Source of the DNA: Rotaria sp. Silwood1
Taxonomy: Eukaryota > Rotifera > Eurotatoria > Philodinida > Philodinidae
Length of the DNA: 64,000 nucleotides
Assembly: GCA_905250075.1 (NCBI GenBank)
Contig: CAJNOP010000017.1
Coordinates: 967,017-1,031,016, forward strand
Direction of reading: 5' to 3'
A program made the translations under genes and the position numbers. This document shows positions 11,664-23,400 of the stretch, in pieces. The notes under the pieces were generated by a model. That model made no database searches. It was given only the letters and a program-made list of their open reading frames with translations, and was not told where the DNA came from. The stretch's first letter is position 1, and the number at the start of each line of letters is the position of its first letter.

Positions 11664-14329
11664 CGAAAATGATTTTACATCTAGACAGTTTCTCTCGTGA
11701 ATTTTAGCTTTCAACAGCAGAATTTTTTTTCGCTTTATATCTAAACAATATTCTTTTAATGTACTATTTGAACTCTTTACTAATGACAACAAAAACAAAT
11801 TCATCATTTTCGAAAATGGATAGGATTATTTCTTGATAAGAAGTAGCTAGTCTAAGAACTATTTGGAAACTCGATTTGATATGATTAAAATCACATTAGT
11901 TCCTTATTACTCCGTTACATGAAATACCATTCAGAGACGTTAGATTATCTGTCTAATTCTACGATACATGCGTTACTGTAATTTGTCATTCATATAGAAG
12001 ATAAAACAGAATGTCTGACAGAGTTATTTATGGAATGCATCTATGGAATCGAGTAAACAACAAATTTTGCTATTCTTTACTATTTGTTTTTTATAAATGA
12101 ACTTTTTCTATATGTTGACTAACAACAAAAAAAAACAAAACAAATAATAAATTCAACGCCCTTTTTTTTATTCGACGCAGTTTGTTTATAAACAATTATG
12201 TTAGACATGAGTTAAGAAAAGCTTTCAATGTTCTTTTGAATATGTCGTAAGAAATCATCATGTGTTGATGAACTTTATTGTTTTATCATATCTAATTCTA
12301 TGATCTAGTGTAGCTCTTTTGCGTTCATTTTTAATGAATATCTCTGTTAATATATTTTCTTCTTTTTCAATAATATATTCAACAGAAAACACTCTAGAAA
12401 AGTCGTTATTACACATTATACTAATTTGTTTTGCTTACTCTCTTAGCAGTGTGTCATTTTCGATTATTTCAAATTGATGATATCCAGCCAAACACTTTAT
12501 ACAGTAAAAACCGAGTGTGGTTGATAATTTTAGCAGTATACAAAAGATCAATTAATCTTTTAATTATTTACACAGTATTCATACGCAGATACGTGTATTG
12601 TATAAAATATTCTTCTTTTCTGGTTGTATATTAGTATTAACAAAGAAGAGAACAGCGATTGTCATCGTACAATTATAACATGTAATCAATACTGTCAACT
12701 GTCTTACTGATATAGATAACTGTATTAAGATATTTTAATGAAAGCGTCTATATAATAATCTTTTTGGGGCACTTAGTAAATACATTGCACCTCGTTTTGA
12801 TCATGTCAGTCAATCTGATGATATTTCTGTCTCTTTTGCAATGATAAAACAAGATATAAACAATAAGTACAAGAATAGCTCAAGGTAAAAGAAGTTTTGA
12901 ATAGAGGTACAGAATCTGGGCGCACGTACGTCTGTACATGTTTCAAGCATAAGTGAAGAAATGCCTTGAATTTAGGCTATGCTCAACAATCTTTATAAAA
13001 TCCTCGTCGGAAAATTAAGAATAGATAGGAAAAATGAAGCGAATGATTTTATATCAATTAGATGAAACACGATTAATGTTTCTTTTTTCCAACTCATACT
13101 TTTCTCTGTAGAAAATTAGTATGGTCCAGCAAAAAAATTCGCATCGTACATCACAAAAAATACATACTTGAAGCAACACACCAATATTTGTCTTTAATTA
13201 CTTTCCACTGTCGAAAGAAAAGTTTACGATTTGTTTTATTGAAAAATAGAATGATCGTGTAGCGAAATCATGCATAAAAAAAAATTAATTTCATTGTGAA
13301 TCTGTTCACTTTGTAGAAAGTGTTTTTTGAGCATGTAAATGTAACAACTGAAGGTGCAAAAAACTTTCAGCTGCTTGTAGCTTATTCAAATCAGATTTCC
13401 ATACAATTCTTCTTCACTTATAACAAAAGCATATTACTTCAAGTTATTGACACTGAAAGACTTAACAATGACTTATATAAAATTCAACCTTTCTTGAAGA
13501 ATATTTTTTGAACTGGCTTCAACATGAAAATTCTATTATTTTCTGTCGAAAACAATGCAGAATTTTGATGTTTGTATAACAATTTCGATGCATTACATAA
13601 ATCTATCAATCTAATGAAATGAGGAACAAAGGTTTAAGTTTAATTAAACCTACAATAATTGAATATAGAGGAAGCTTCAGCTTACCGAAGTCTCGTGGCT
13701 CCACTATTTATGTTTGGAAATATGTTCAGACTTTTAGAAAAGGAAACTTCTCGCACACTATCATCAACCAACGGTAAATTAAATAGAAATTATACAATAT
13801 CCATAATAGAACTAATAAGACATTTTTGAGTGAATTATGGAATTACTCAGCTACTACGAAGGTAATTATAGCTGATTTCAACAATTACTACTGATCCAAA
13901 ATGATATGTCCCGCTTCTTTTTAGAAGGTACTAAACAAACTGTATACACCTCATCAGCAAACATCTGAAAACACAAAAATACATGAAATCAATTTCCGCC
14001 CAACATTGAGCTATTCTAAGAAATTTACGGCAACTGCTAGAATTACTGTTATTATTCAACATCGATATCAATTTACTACTATGCGAAAAAAGAAGAACCT
14101 TCCGTCCAAAATATGAGGCACTCTAGTAATTTCGTAACTTACTTACAGGTTAACAGGTAATTTCTTTTTCTCCATCATAAATTACACTGATACACATACA
14201 GAAAATCGATTACGTAACTTCAGTATTTACTGCAATTCTATAGTATTTTGCGAAACTTTTGAATATTATGCGTCATTGTATATTTAAATATTTTGAACAC
14301 AGTTGAAAATTTCTTCTATTGCGCATTGC

Positions 14330-15740
14330 TTATTATTGAACCTTTCTGGATGTTACTTGGTGATATATGCAATAATTGGGAATTGTACTAGAAACTATTT
14401 ATGGATGAATGAGTTCTTCAACCATCGATTCAAAAATTAGTACTACACGCTTAAAAAATGTATCTATTATACCTATTGATTTTTCAGGTAACTCAATGAC
14501 AACGATATCCATCGCGGTTAGCAGTCTGCCACTATTGTGATGACCTTCAATAAATACTTTAAAATTATTTTCCGTCGTTATACTAAGTTCGGAGAGCTAG
14601 ATCAAATTCATCAGAATTCCAACCGTTGATCATGCATTTACTTATAAGTCATCATGGAAAAGTTAAAACGATAGATCTTTTGTGGAAACATCTCATTTTT
14701 AGACACAGATTCTGTACTTCTTGATTTCTACAGACACCTAGTTTTTTAGTGAAACAATGCAACAGACTATATACCAATATGAACAAACTGCTATCTCTAT
14801 TATCTATCTACTAAACCCTAATAATCATGGATTCTGATTCGAGCAAGTTTGTACATCTTGAAAATTTACGGGACTATTGATCTTATTATGAAAGGCTAGG
14901 GTGTACTTTATTAAAATTTTAAAAACAAAATCTGACATAATGCTTTCAGTATAAAATAAAATCCATGATAGTTAACTCGATACAAATGTGTATGAACAAA
15001 AAATTGTACAATATTTATATTCTGATATGATGAAAGAAAATCCAAAACTTTCTTTCTTTAAAACTAACATCAACAGCAACGTTCAACATTGAAATACATC
15101 ACTATGACTTGTAACGATGAAAATCTTTTAGTCTGAATCATCGTCTAAGCCGACGATCTTATCACGAACAACTAAATGAATAAAAAAAAAGCTTTTTTCC
15201 TGATTTGATCAAATAAAAAACTATAACCTCTTCGATCATAATGTCGATTTCTTTGGTCTTCATCGTAAAAATATGCTCTACGCCTTGGCACTTTTAGCTG
15301 TGATGCTTCTAGTTTATCATCCAAGAATTCATGTCGTTTTGCTCTCAATAATAATTGAAGTCTTTCTTCGAATAAATCATTTGAATTCTAAATAAGTATA
15401 TTATAAGAAGTATATTTATGTTCTTATTTTATCACTTACACGGATTACTAGTTTACTATTAACAGCAATAATCAAAAATATTGTCATAATAAAGATAACA
15501 ATTATAGTCATCGTCTTCATCTTAATTGAATTTATGATCTCAATTGAAAATAAACGTAAGTGACAGATACACAGATGTAATGCATCACTGCTATTACCTT
15601 CCTGTTTAAATAGTAGTAATCGTTAGGATGACGCAAGAACAACCAAAGATTCCAGTACTGAGAAAGGTAATTTCCTTTGATCGTCATCAAGGTATTTTAT
15701 GACGCATCTCCAGTTTTATTAACGTTCTTTCTTTTTTTTT
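14330..15740. repeat. Segmental duplication, copy 1 (carries a secreted-peptide gene)
   Basis: The segment aligns in the same orientation with about 17200-19015. Shared blocks are CATCGATT.., TGTATCTATTAT, TTTTCCGTCGTTATACTAA/CTTCCGTCATTGTACTAA, GATGGATCTTTTG-like, TTTTTAGTGAAACAATGCAACAGA, CTATTGATCTTAT and then the peptide gene. Divergence is substantial, with indels, so the duplication is not recent. Boundaries are approximate. Confidence 0.7.
15128..15520 (-). CDS. Secreted peptide precursor, member 1 of a three-gene family
   Basis: Three exons on the minus strand (15520-15440, 15387-15228, 15171-15128) give 94 residues. Exon 1 is 81 nt and encodes a signal peptide (MKTMTIIV, hydrophobic core, then VNSKLVIR). 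Exon 2 encodes NSNDLFEERLQ.., a KR site, a PRRR site and AYFYDEDQRNRHYD, then RR. The 44-nt terminal exon gives VVRDKIVGLDDDSD. Intron phases (0, 1) and the first and last exon lengths match the copies at 18.4 and 34.7 kb exactly. An acceptor AG lies 18 nt before the ATG in all three. Dibasic and tribasic sites suggest a neuropeptide- or hormone-like precursor, but no known family is recognised and no C-terminal Gly for amidation is present. Expression evidence would settle it. Confidence 0.75.
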
Positions 15741-17199
15741 AGCAACTTGAGTAATTTTTACCCTTCTATTCGCGATATATGATCAGGAATTACAGATTAC
15801 ATTATCATTTGTTTCTTATAAGTAGTATCGGGTAAGAAGGGATAGATGGGCACAAGCAATTGGAGGTCTATCTTATAATCTTGATAACATTTTTCTTTTA
15901 AATGGCTCAAAAAGCTTATAGTTTAAAGTATGTAGAGAAAATATTTCTTTGTTGAATGGTACTTTCAGTTTGTAAAAACTCCTTCTAGTCATGTTTTCAT
16001 GGTCGTTTTAGCAAGATCTAATATTAACTGTGCCAAATCATCTCTAATAAAATGATTTAGTAATCACTGTATATATACAAGACGATTTGGAAAACTCAAC
16101 CAACTGAATTGATATCTCAATAGTTTCGTTTTCATGACCAGTAAACAGTATTTTGAAGATATTCTACTAATGAACAAGTTTTTGTCATCGAGTTCGTTAC
16201 GTCTATAGATTTTCGGATATTATCCTTAGATTTATAGAGTCAATATTCAAAGGTGAATAATACAACATGCAAAGTTTGAAAAAATAATTATAAATTTTTT
16301 CGAAAGGCGAGTGATGTGAAATCTAGTTTTCGTCTTCAAAATATTTTCAACAGAAATAACTATGTGAAGCTAACAAGGTCTATCTAGGTTACAAATTACA
16401 GTTAAGTATTTTGAGGAAAATGACTAATTGTGGTTGTTTGAGTCATATCTATCTTTTTATGCTCGTTGAATTATTTTTCAAAATTAGTCAGAGAGAAAAG
16501 TATCCTTAATGTCATCTGTCCTTCTATTTTTGAAGAAAGATATTTAATTTGTTGAAAACTTGAACACGGGTGGAACACTGAGACAGATTTCTATTGTTTG
16601 TCTGTTCCCTGTATTCTTGAAAGCACAAGTCAATGTATAATAGATGATAAAACTAATCAAAACAAAAAATTGAAAGATAGGATGAATCATTGGTCTTAGT
16701 TCAATGATCAATGATGGTGTTTGAACCTGATCAAGCAGAATCTATATATCATGCTTGAAATTGATCTAGTTCAAAGATTAAAAGTGGAGAAGCATTTTGA
16801 TACTATAATGAAAAACATTTAAGAGAAGGTAGAATGTGATAAAACAGATGCATTGATTTATAATTACATGATCTCCTTCTTTTCGAATGCTCTCCTATAG
16901 TGAACAATATTTGTCAGTTCCGATGGGCCCACAATGTGAGTATCTCATCTAACGTGACGACTATGCCTCTTCGAAGATTGAGTGGATCTTCCCTGAGTTT
17001 TACGTCGCCGTTTCCAAAGATAAAATCCAGACAGTAAAATACACAATGTCAAGGTTTTACTATGTGTCAAGGTGTCCTTACTTAGTTTTCAGCTCTCTAC
17101 GACTCTTTCTAAACAAGAAAAAATTGAGAAACTTTATTATTGATATTAGACTAATTTGCATAATTTGAAGAAACTATTTAATTCAAATGTTCTTATTGA
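15741..17199. other. Spacer between the two duplication copies
   Basis: AT-rich sequence without a supportable open frame, RNA gene or clear element ends. Confidence 0.55.
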
Positions 17200-19015
17200 T
17201 GATCAATATTTGGAATAGATAATTGAGTTCCTCAGGCATCGATTGATATACAAGTATTGCATGCTTAACAACTGTATCTATTATATTGATTGACTTTTTA
17301 GCTAGTTACGTAGTAGAGACATATGTCGCAGCTGTGATGCCTTGTACAAAATTCTTCAAAAATTCTCTTCCGTCATTGTACTAAATCAGGATAGTTAGAT
17401 TGAATCCATCAGCTTGACCTCGACTCTAGCTGTTCGATTTGTAGACACTCAAATCGACTACGAATTCATTCAAATTCATAATCTTCTTAAAACAAACTGT
17501 CATGACACTGTTTTGATGGATTACCTACGCCTCGATAGACATCTCTGCGACATATCTATACAACTTTGCTCGATGTTCATCCATGTGGCATGACTAATAG
17601 CGTTTATTTTGTTTTTGCTTTGCTTTATTGTCGAAAAAAAGTGCAAATTACCTGGAAACCACTCCAGATATATTTTTCTTCATTGAGAAAAGATTTCATT
17701 TGTTTTTTTAGCAAAATCTATAATGTATACTTGAAAAAGAGTATCTGTATATGTAATTTCTAGAAAAAAATATTCTAAATGAGTCGATAACATCAACAGG
17801 AAAAATTCTCGACACGTTTAATTGAACTGAAGCAGAGTTGTATTTCAATCGTTGATTGTATATTTACTCATGACTAATCCTGTACAAAACGATGGATCTT
17901 TTGCGAAAAGTTTTCGTCTCAGAGATACATTCTATACTTCTTGTTTTTCACAAAGACTTTGTTTCTTAGTGAAATAATGCAACAGATCATTCATCAATAT
18001 GACCAAAACATTATTTTCATTAGCTATTGTTTTTTTGAAGATTTTAATCATTAATTCACATGTTTATGAAATGGATTATCAAAATTTGCTGAATTATTGA
18101 TCTTATCATTCAAAATTGAAATGTATTTAATTCATACTTTTAAATTCAAAATTTGATATAATACTGTAAATATAAATTTCAAATCTATATTCCATAAATC
18201 AGTACAAAGGAAATATCGTAATCGAATGACATCAAAAGTCAACTGTGAATGCATGCATCTCTTTCTCAAGAAAATAGAATATTATGTTTATTTCATAATA
18301 TAATTGGAAAAAAAAGGAAAACAATCGTTTTCTTTTGAAGGGGACCATCAAGGAGAATTTTCAATATTGAAATAGAGCGATATAATTTGTAAGAATAAAA
18401 ATCTTCTAAACTGGATTATCGCTGAAACCAAACATTTTCCGACGGACAACTAAATAAAAAAAAAACAATTTATGTCTACTTTGATCAATTAAAAAATCAT
18501 TACGTCTTCGATCGTAGTTTCTATTGTTTTGGTCTTCATCAAAAAAATATGCTCTACGTCTTGGTTCTTTCTGTTCCAATGCTTCTAATCTGTCATCGAA
18601 CAATCCAGGTTGTTTTGGTATCAATAAAAATTCAAGCCTATCTTTAAATAAATCATTTGAATCCTAAATAAATATATAATAAGAACTATGTTTTTTTTAA
18701 TATTTTCTTACTTACAGGTTTTTCTTGATAAGCATTAATAAAAATTATTGAAAATATGTTGATAATAAGAGCAAAAATCATAATACTCTTCATCATCTTA
18801 AAAGAGTTTATTTTCTAGATGAAAAATAAATGTAAGAGACAAATAAACAGATGTAACTTATCATCAGAATTATATCCTTATTGTCAACAATAGTCGTTAG
18901 TAGTGATAAAAAAACAGATAAAATATAGATGAGCACGAGAATAATTCCCTACAATCGTCATTAAAGAATTTAACGATGTATATCCAACTTATCGATGCTT
19001 TTTCGTTTCTCACTA
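17200..19015. repeat. Segmental duplication, copy 2 (carries a secreted-peptide gene)
   Basis: This is the direct-orientation partner of 14330-15740. It is a little longer because of extra sequence around 17400-17860. It includes the 3' flank, the peptide gene at 18406-18796 and about 200 bp of its 5' flank. Confidence 0.7.
18406..18796 (-). CDS. Secreted peptide precursor, member 2
   Basis: Exons 18796-18716 (81 nt), 18663-18504 (160 nt) and 18449-18406 (44 nt) give 94 residues, with the same exon lengths as the copy at 15.1 kb. The product starts MMKSIMIFALIINIFSII (signal peptide), then DSNDLFKDRLEFLL.., EPRRR, AYFFDEDQNNRNYD, RR, and ends LVRRKMFGFSDNPV. The segment RRRAYF[YF]DEDQ.NR.YDRR is nearly identical to member 1, although introns and flanks have drifted, which suggests purifying selection on that peptide. 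Reading past the second donor stays open for some codons, but the conserved 44-nt exon argues for splicing. The role is probably an extracellular peptide; I cannot name a receptor or pathway. Confidence 0.75.
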
Positions 19016-19582
19016 TAATTAGAAATTTTTTCCTGTTATATTTTGTATTAGAGTATAAATAACGGATTACTTTTGCGTTTTTCTACTATCGATACTACGT
19101 CATACTTCCATTTATGTTTTATATTAAAAAGTGAGTAGAATTTGTCAGGAGAAACGACTTAGATACCTATCTGGATATATTATTGATCAAGTTTGGAAGC
19201 AATTCGATGAGTTCTATCGCCAGAGTTAAAGCGAATTAGAACTTAATGATTATAAAATCATCGTCAATGTCTAGAATGTTCTAGTAGCTGAAGAATAATA
19301 ATCTTAAAAAGGACTTATTGTATTTTTGTACACACTCACATCAGATTCGGATAAAAAGATTTCGTGAAGAATATAAAGAGTATGCTTTAAGTTCTGGCTC
19401 AATAATCTTCAATTGAACGAACTTTAAATATAAGCATTTTCATTTTCTTCTTTCATATCGAATATTATATACATGAATATTTTACTTTCTCATAATTATT
19501 TTTCTATGCTGAAGAGAAAAACATGCAAACTCTTTTCTCACATATACGTTTAATAGCGATGTTCTAAGCCATATCACAAGAC
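19016..19582. other. AT-rich intergenic stretch
   Basis: No gene or repeat structure is recognised between the segmental duplication and the piggyBac-like element. Confidence 0.5.
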
Positions 19583-20417
19583 TTAACCCTTAAGACCCGA
19601 ATGTCCCTTCCAAGGGACATTTAAATAATTGTAATCAAAGTCTTATAAAAATGTTGTAGACAAAAACCAATATTTTTCTGGATTGATATGACTTTCGAGA
19701 CCATACCTAGGCCAAAATGTAGTATTCAGGTGGCTGTCAGGCGTAGCAAAATACCTTTTAGGACTGATGACTTTTTTCAATAACACATTTCTTCCCTAAA
19801 TTTGTATCTATTCGGAAATGCGACATACAGTGTAGTTTATTTTACGTTACACTCTTAAGCCTATCATCAAGCTATTCAATGTCAGCGTTCTAGAATCTTT
19901 TAACCGATTTACTGACAGATTGTGCCGTGATCAATAAAAAATTCCTTCGGTGAGACATTCAGCCTCATAGAAGAATCAAAACAATGTATTTCTAACATGA
20001 AACTTGGCTCATACATAGCCCTAGTAGTGTTTAGGAAGTTTCAAAATTTTCAGGAACAACTGTTGTTTCTTTCGCGAGATACAGAATGTTGAAGTTTTTA
20101 GCAATTTTTAGCAAAATTTAGCTGGTTTTTGGATTTTGAATATCTCAGCAAGAAAGCATCCGTTCTAAGTGAAAATTTTGGAGCATATTAAGTATTATCA
20201 AAACTATCTACAGGCAAAATTTCAGATCGAAATTCCTATTTTTTCGAATTTTTACAGGGATGAATGTTCCTGCCAAAAGAGGTTGCGTAGGTTCAGAATA
20301 AGAAGAAGGTAATTATTTTTAACTATAGTACGAGTATACTCAGAGTTCATAATCTCTGTTTATCTAATTAGATTCTCATTTTTATAAGCGGAAGCCACTT
20401 CGGCTCTTAAGGGTTAA
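19583..20417. mobile_element. piggyBac-like MITE with TTAA target duplication
   Basis: TTAA occurs at 19583-19586 and 20414-20417. Between them lie terminal inverted repeats, CCCTTAAGACCCGAA on the left and, reversed, CCCTTAAGAGCCGAAG on the right. Just inside the left end is a perfect hairpin, AATGTCCCTT/AAGGGACATT. The 827-bp interior has no open frame for a transposase, so the element is non-autonomous. TTAA plus CCC.. ends is the signature of the piggyBac superfamily. Confidence 0.8.
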
Positions 20418-23400
20418 GTAGTAATATCAAGTAAGTTACTTGACTAGAAAAAAATACAATTCATGTACAACATGACTCATTCAATGAGAGCAAATTACCT
20501 TAGGCTTCTGCTATCAAGCAACCATGCCTAAACGATGCAAAAAATCATTATTGAGCTCTTCCTTCTCCTTGGAAAAAAGTCAATTTTCGTAAAAAAAAAC
20601 ATGAAAATTGAGATAAGTATTTGGGAAGATAGCTTAAGATCTGATCTTTCATAAATGACATGGTTTTTTAATTGGCATATGTTTTCTTCCCAAAATTTTC
20701 GTCATTTTCTACGAGACAAATATATGACTTTTTCTTTGGTTATAAGGTTTTGATCACGCATGCCTAACTTTTCGAAGAAGCTTCATTGTAGTCAATGTTT
20801 TATTTTGTTTGAAGGAGCATGTCAAGTTTTAGGGAATAACAAAACCTTTCTTTTGAACTAAGTTTTGCTACTATTATATTGAAGAATACTTTTACAATTA
20901 GCGGACTATTTTCTGAGAGTTTTTCGAGACATTGAACTTTTTATTTCTACTCGCCACCTAAAAAGTAGAAATTTCAAAAAAATGTTCTGTCATGCCCTGA
21001 ACTCTGACATGCTTTTTCGACAAAAAAAACTTAAATCTAAAAAATGAAAGCCGACAAAGACTTTTGGGTGGCCAAATTATCTGTTGTTGACCCTTGCTTG
21101 TGAAATATCACTTGAAAACGTCATGGTATGGAGCTGAAAATTTTACTATAGACTCTCCGCTACAGTTTCAACATAGCCTGAAGATTTCATCTTACGTGAC
21201 TATATTTAGACCAAGATCAGTTTTTGACGGACAAGGACCTTAGTACTAACAAACACAAAACAAAGACATTTCTTGTAGATAAAAACTATTAGTACAATCT
21301 CTACGAGATCATGCTACGTGAAACAAGATGTAGCTTTTGTCGCTAATCATAGAAAGGTTGAAAACATGAGCTTTAGGTGTACTTGTGAGACCTAAGTCTT
21401 TTTCTTAAGGTCATTGAATCGCACCTCCCCCTCCCCTTATGCATACCCATAGGGAATGTATCAGCAGTACAATTGGCAGCAATCGCTTTCCGTGAAAAAT
21501 ATGGAAGAGATAGTAGACACATATGACTTCTCTAAACTAAGTCTTCTTTGTCGATATTGATACAGCGTAGCCGATGAAATTATATAGGATTCTTTTAATT
21601 TTTAACAAAATTTCTAGCGTTTTATCAAAATTTATTCGATACGAAATACCGTTGTTGTGCATTTTTCTTAATGTTTAGAAAAGTTGATGAGTTGAAAAAT
21701 AATTTGGCTTCATATATTATCAGACAAAAAGACAGCCAAAGTTCTCCTATTTATATTTCTGAAAACTGCAGGTCGATAACTCTTACCATTAGCAATTTAT
21801 TGACCTTACACTTACCCTCTGTAATTCTGGTGTGAACATCAGTCCTGGATGTGAATTCTTTTAGATAGAGAGTAGACAGATAGAGTGAACATAACTAGAA
21901 AAAATGCTTCTCATTTTGACTGTCGCTAGCTGACATAGGAAGACAACTATAGAAAAAAATTCAGTGAGTAAAAAAAAAATAGCAAAAAACCATGTAATTT
22001 ACATCATTTTAATGAAATTTTTTCTAGGGACAAATGGCGACGTGAAATTAAAAAAAAAACATTTTAACTGATGAAAATCTCGACATGAGAAGCATAAAAA
22101 AAGAACTAACTTTTATTTCATCAGATTTAACCAACCATCTGAGTAGATAGTTGTACCTAGACTTTTACAAAAATTTGGGCTTATTAATCCTCGAGAAGCT
22201 CTGTGGCGAACTTTTGAAAACTTCGTTTTACTCTGCTGTCATATAAAGTGAAAAAGTACATATAGTATTAAAAATACTTCACAAAGTTTAGAAAAAGTAG
22301 GTACGACTTGGTCTCTGTTCTGACATATACCGTTTGTTAAGAAAGTGATATGTATGAAAGGAAATTATTAAATAAGGGTTCAAATGAACCATTTTCATTA
22401 TTTATTTTCAAAAAAAACTGTGATACATGGTGTTTTTCACATTAAACTCATGGATTAGAATCTATTTTCTTTGAAAAAGGTATACAAATTTTTAATCATT
22501 GGAAAAACAATAAATTAGAAACTGAGTGTTTCAAATGTAAAAGTAATGAAACTAATCTAGTGAATTATCTTTTGACAAATAATCGAAATCATGGAACAAA
22601 AATGATACAAAAATAATGAAACTTAGGCAATGATTTTTGTTTTGCAAAGTAATCAAAACAAGAGAATGAAATGAAGATGATGTCAATATAATGAAAAACA
22701 ATGAACTTAGTTTAACTTTTTTTGATATAACCGAATTTATGAAATGAAAATGAGGCGAAACTAACTAAAGTAATGGAATAATTTTAATTTCTGTAAGATA
22801 ACAAAAAAATGAAGCTATTCATATTATAATTTCGAAAAATAGCCGTTGAAATGAAATGTTTTTGAGAACTCTAAGAAGGATACAACAATATTTTATCTTA
22901 CTGCTATGTGCCATTTGTTAGAGAGAAAAAAATGCTCATTTACTATCTAACTCAACTTAAAATAACTGAAGACAGAAAGAGACATTTTTCATTTGAACGT
23001 CGCATCGCACAAGTCTGTAGGGAATAGATAAAATGAAGTTTTGAATAAGTTTTATGCAGCTTGAATGAGATCTGAATATCTAATTCGAAAAACAATCGAC
23101 TCTTGACATTCATATTGACTATATGGAGAATAAGAAATTTAATTTCCAGAAGAGTTCAATTTCATAAATTAAAAACTTGTCTGCTTTCTATATTTATGTC
23201 ATAATCCGCATGTATCTACATTTTGTATATGATTACTGAAAGCTTCTGCATTTTTTTACATATGTTTTGGGAATCGAATTATTTCTTACTGTAAATGATG
23301 TATTGCTAGGTTTTTCTCTTGTGATTTAAAGCTTGTTTTAAAACATGCCGCCAGAATAAATTTTCACATATTGTTTTTAGCAATGAACTTTTTGTTTGAT

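Larger units (their letters stand above)
10276..14329. other. Gene-free AT-rich region
   Basis: Only short chance open frames occur (for example at 12431 and 13320). They have no family resemblance and no matching splice partners. The region holds two diverged inverted-repeat elements, annotated separately. Otherwise nothing is supported. Confidence 0.6.
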
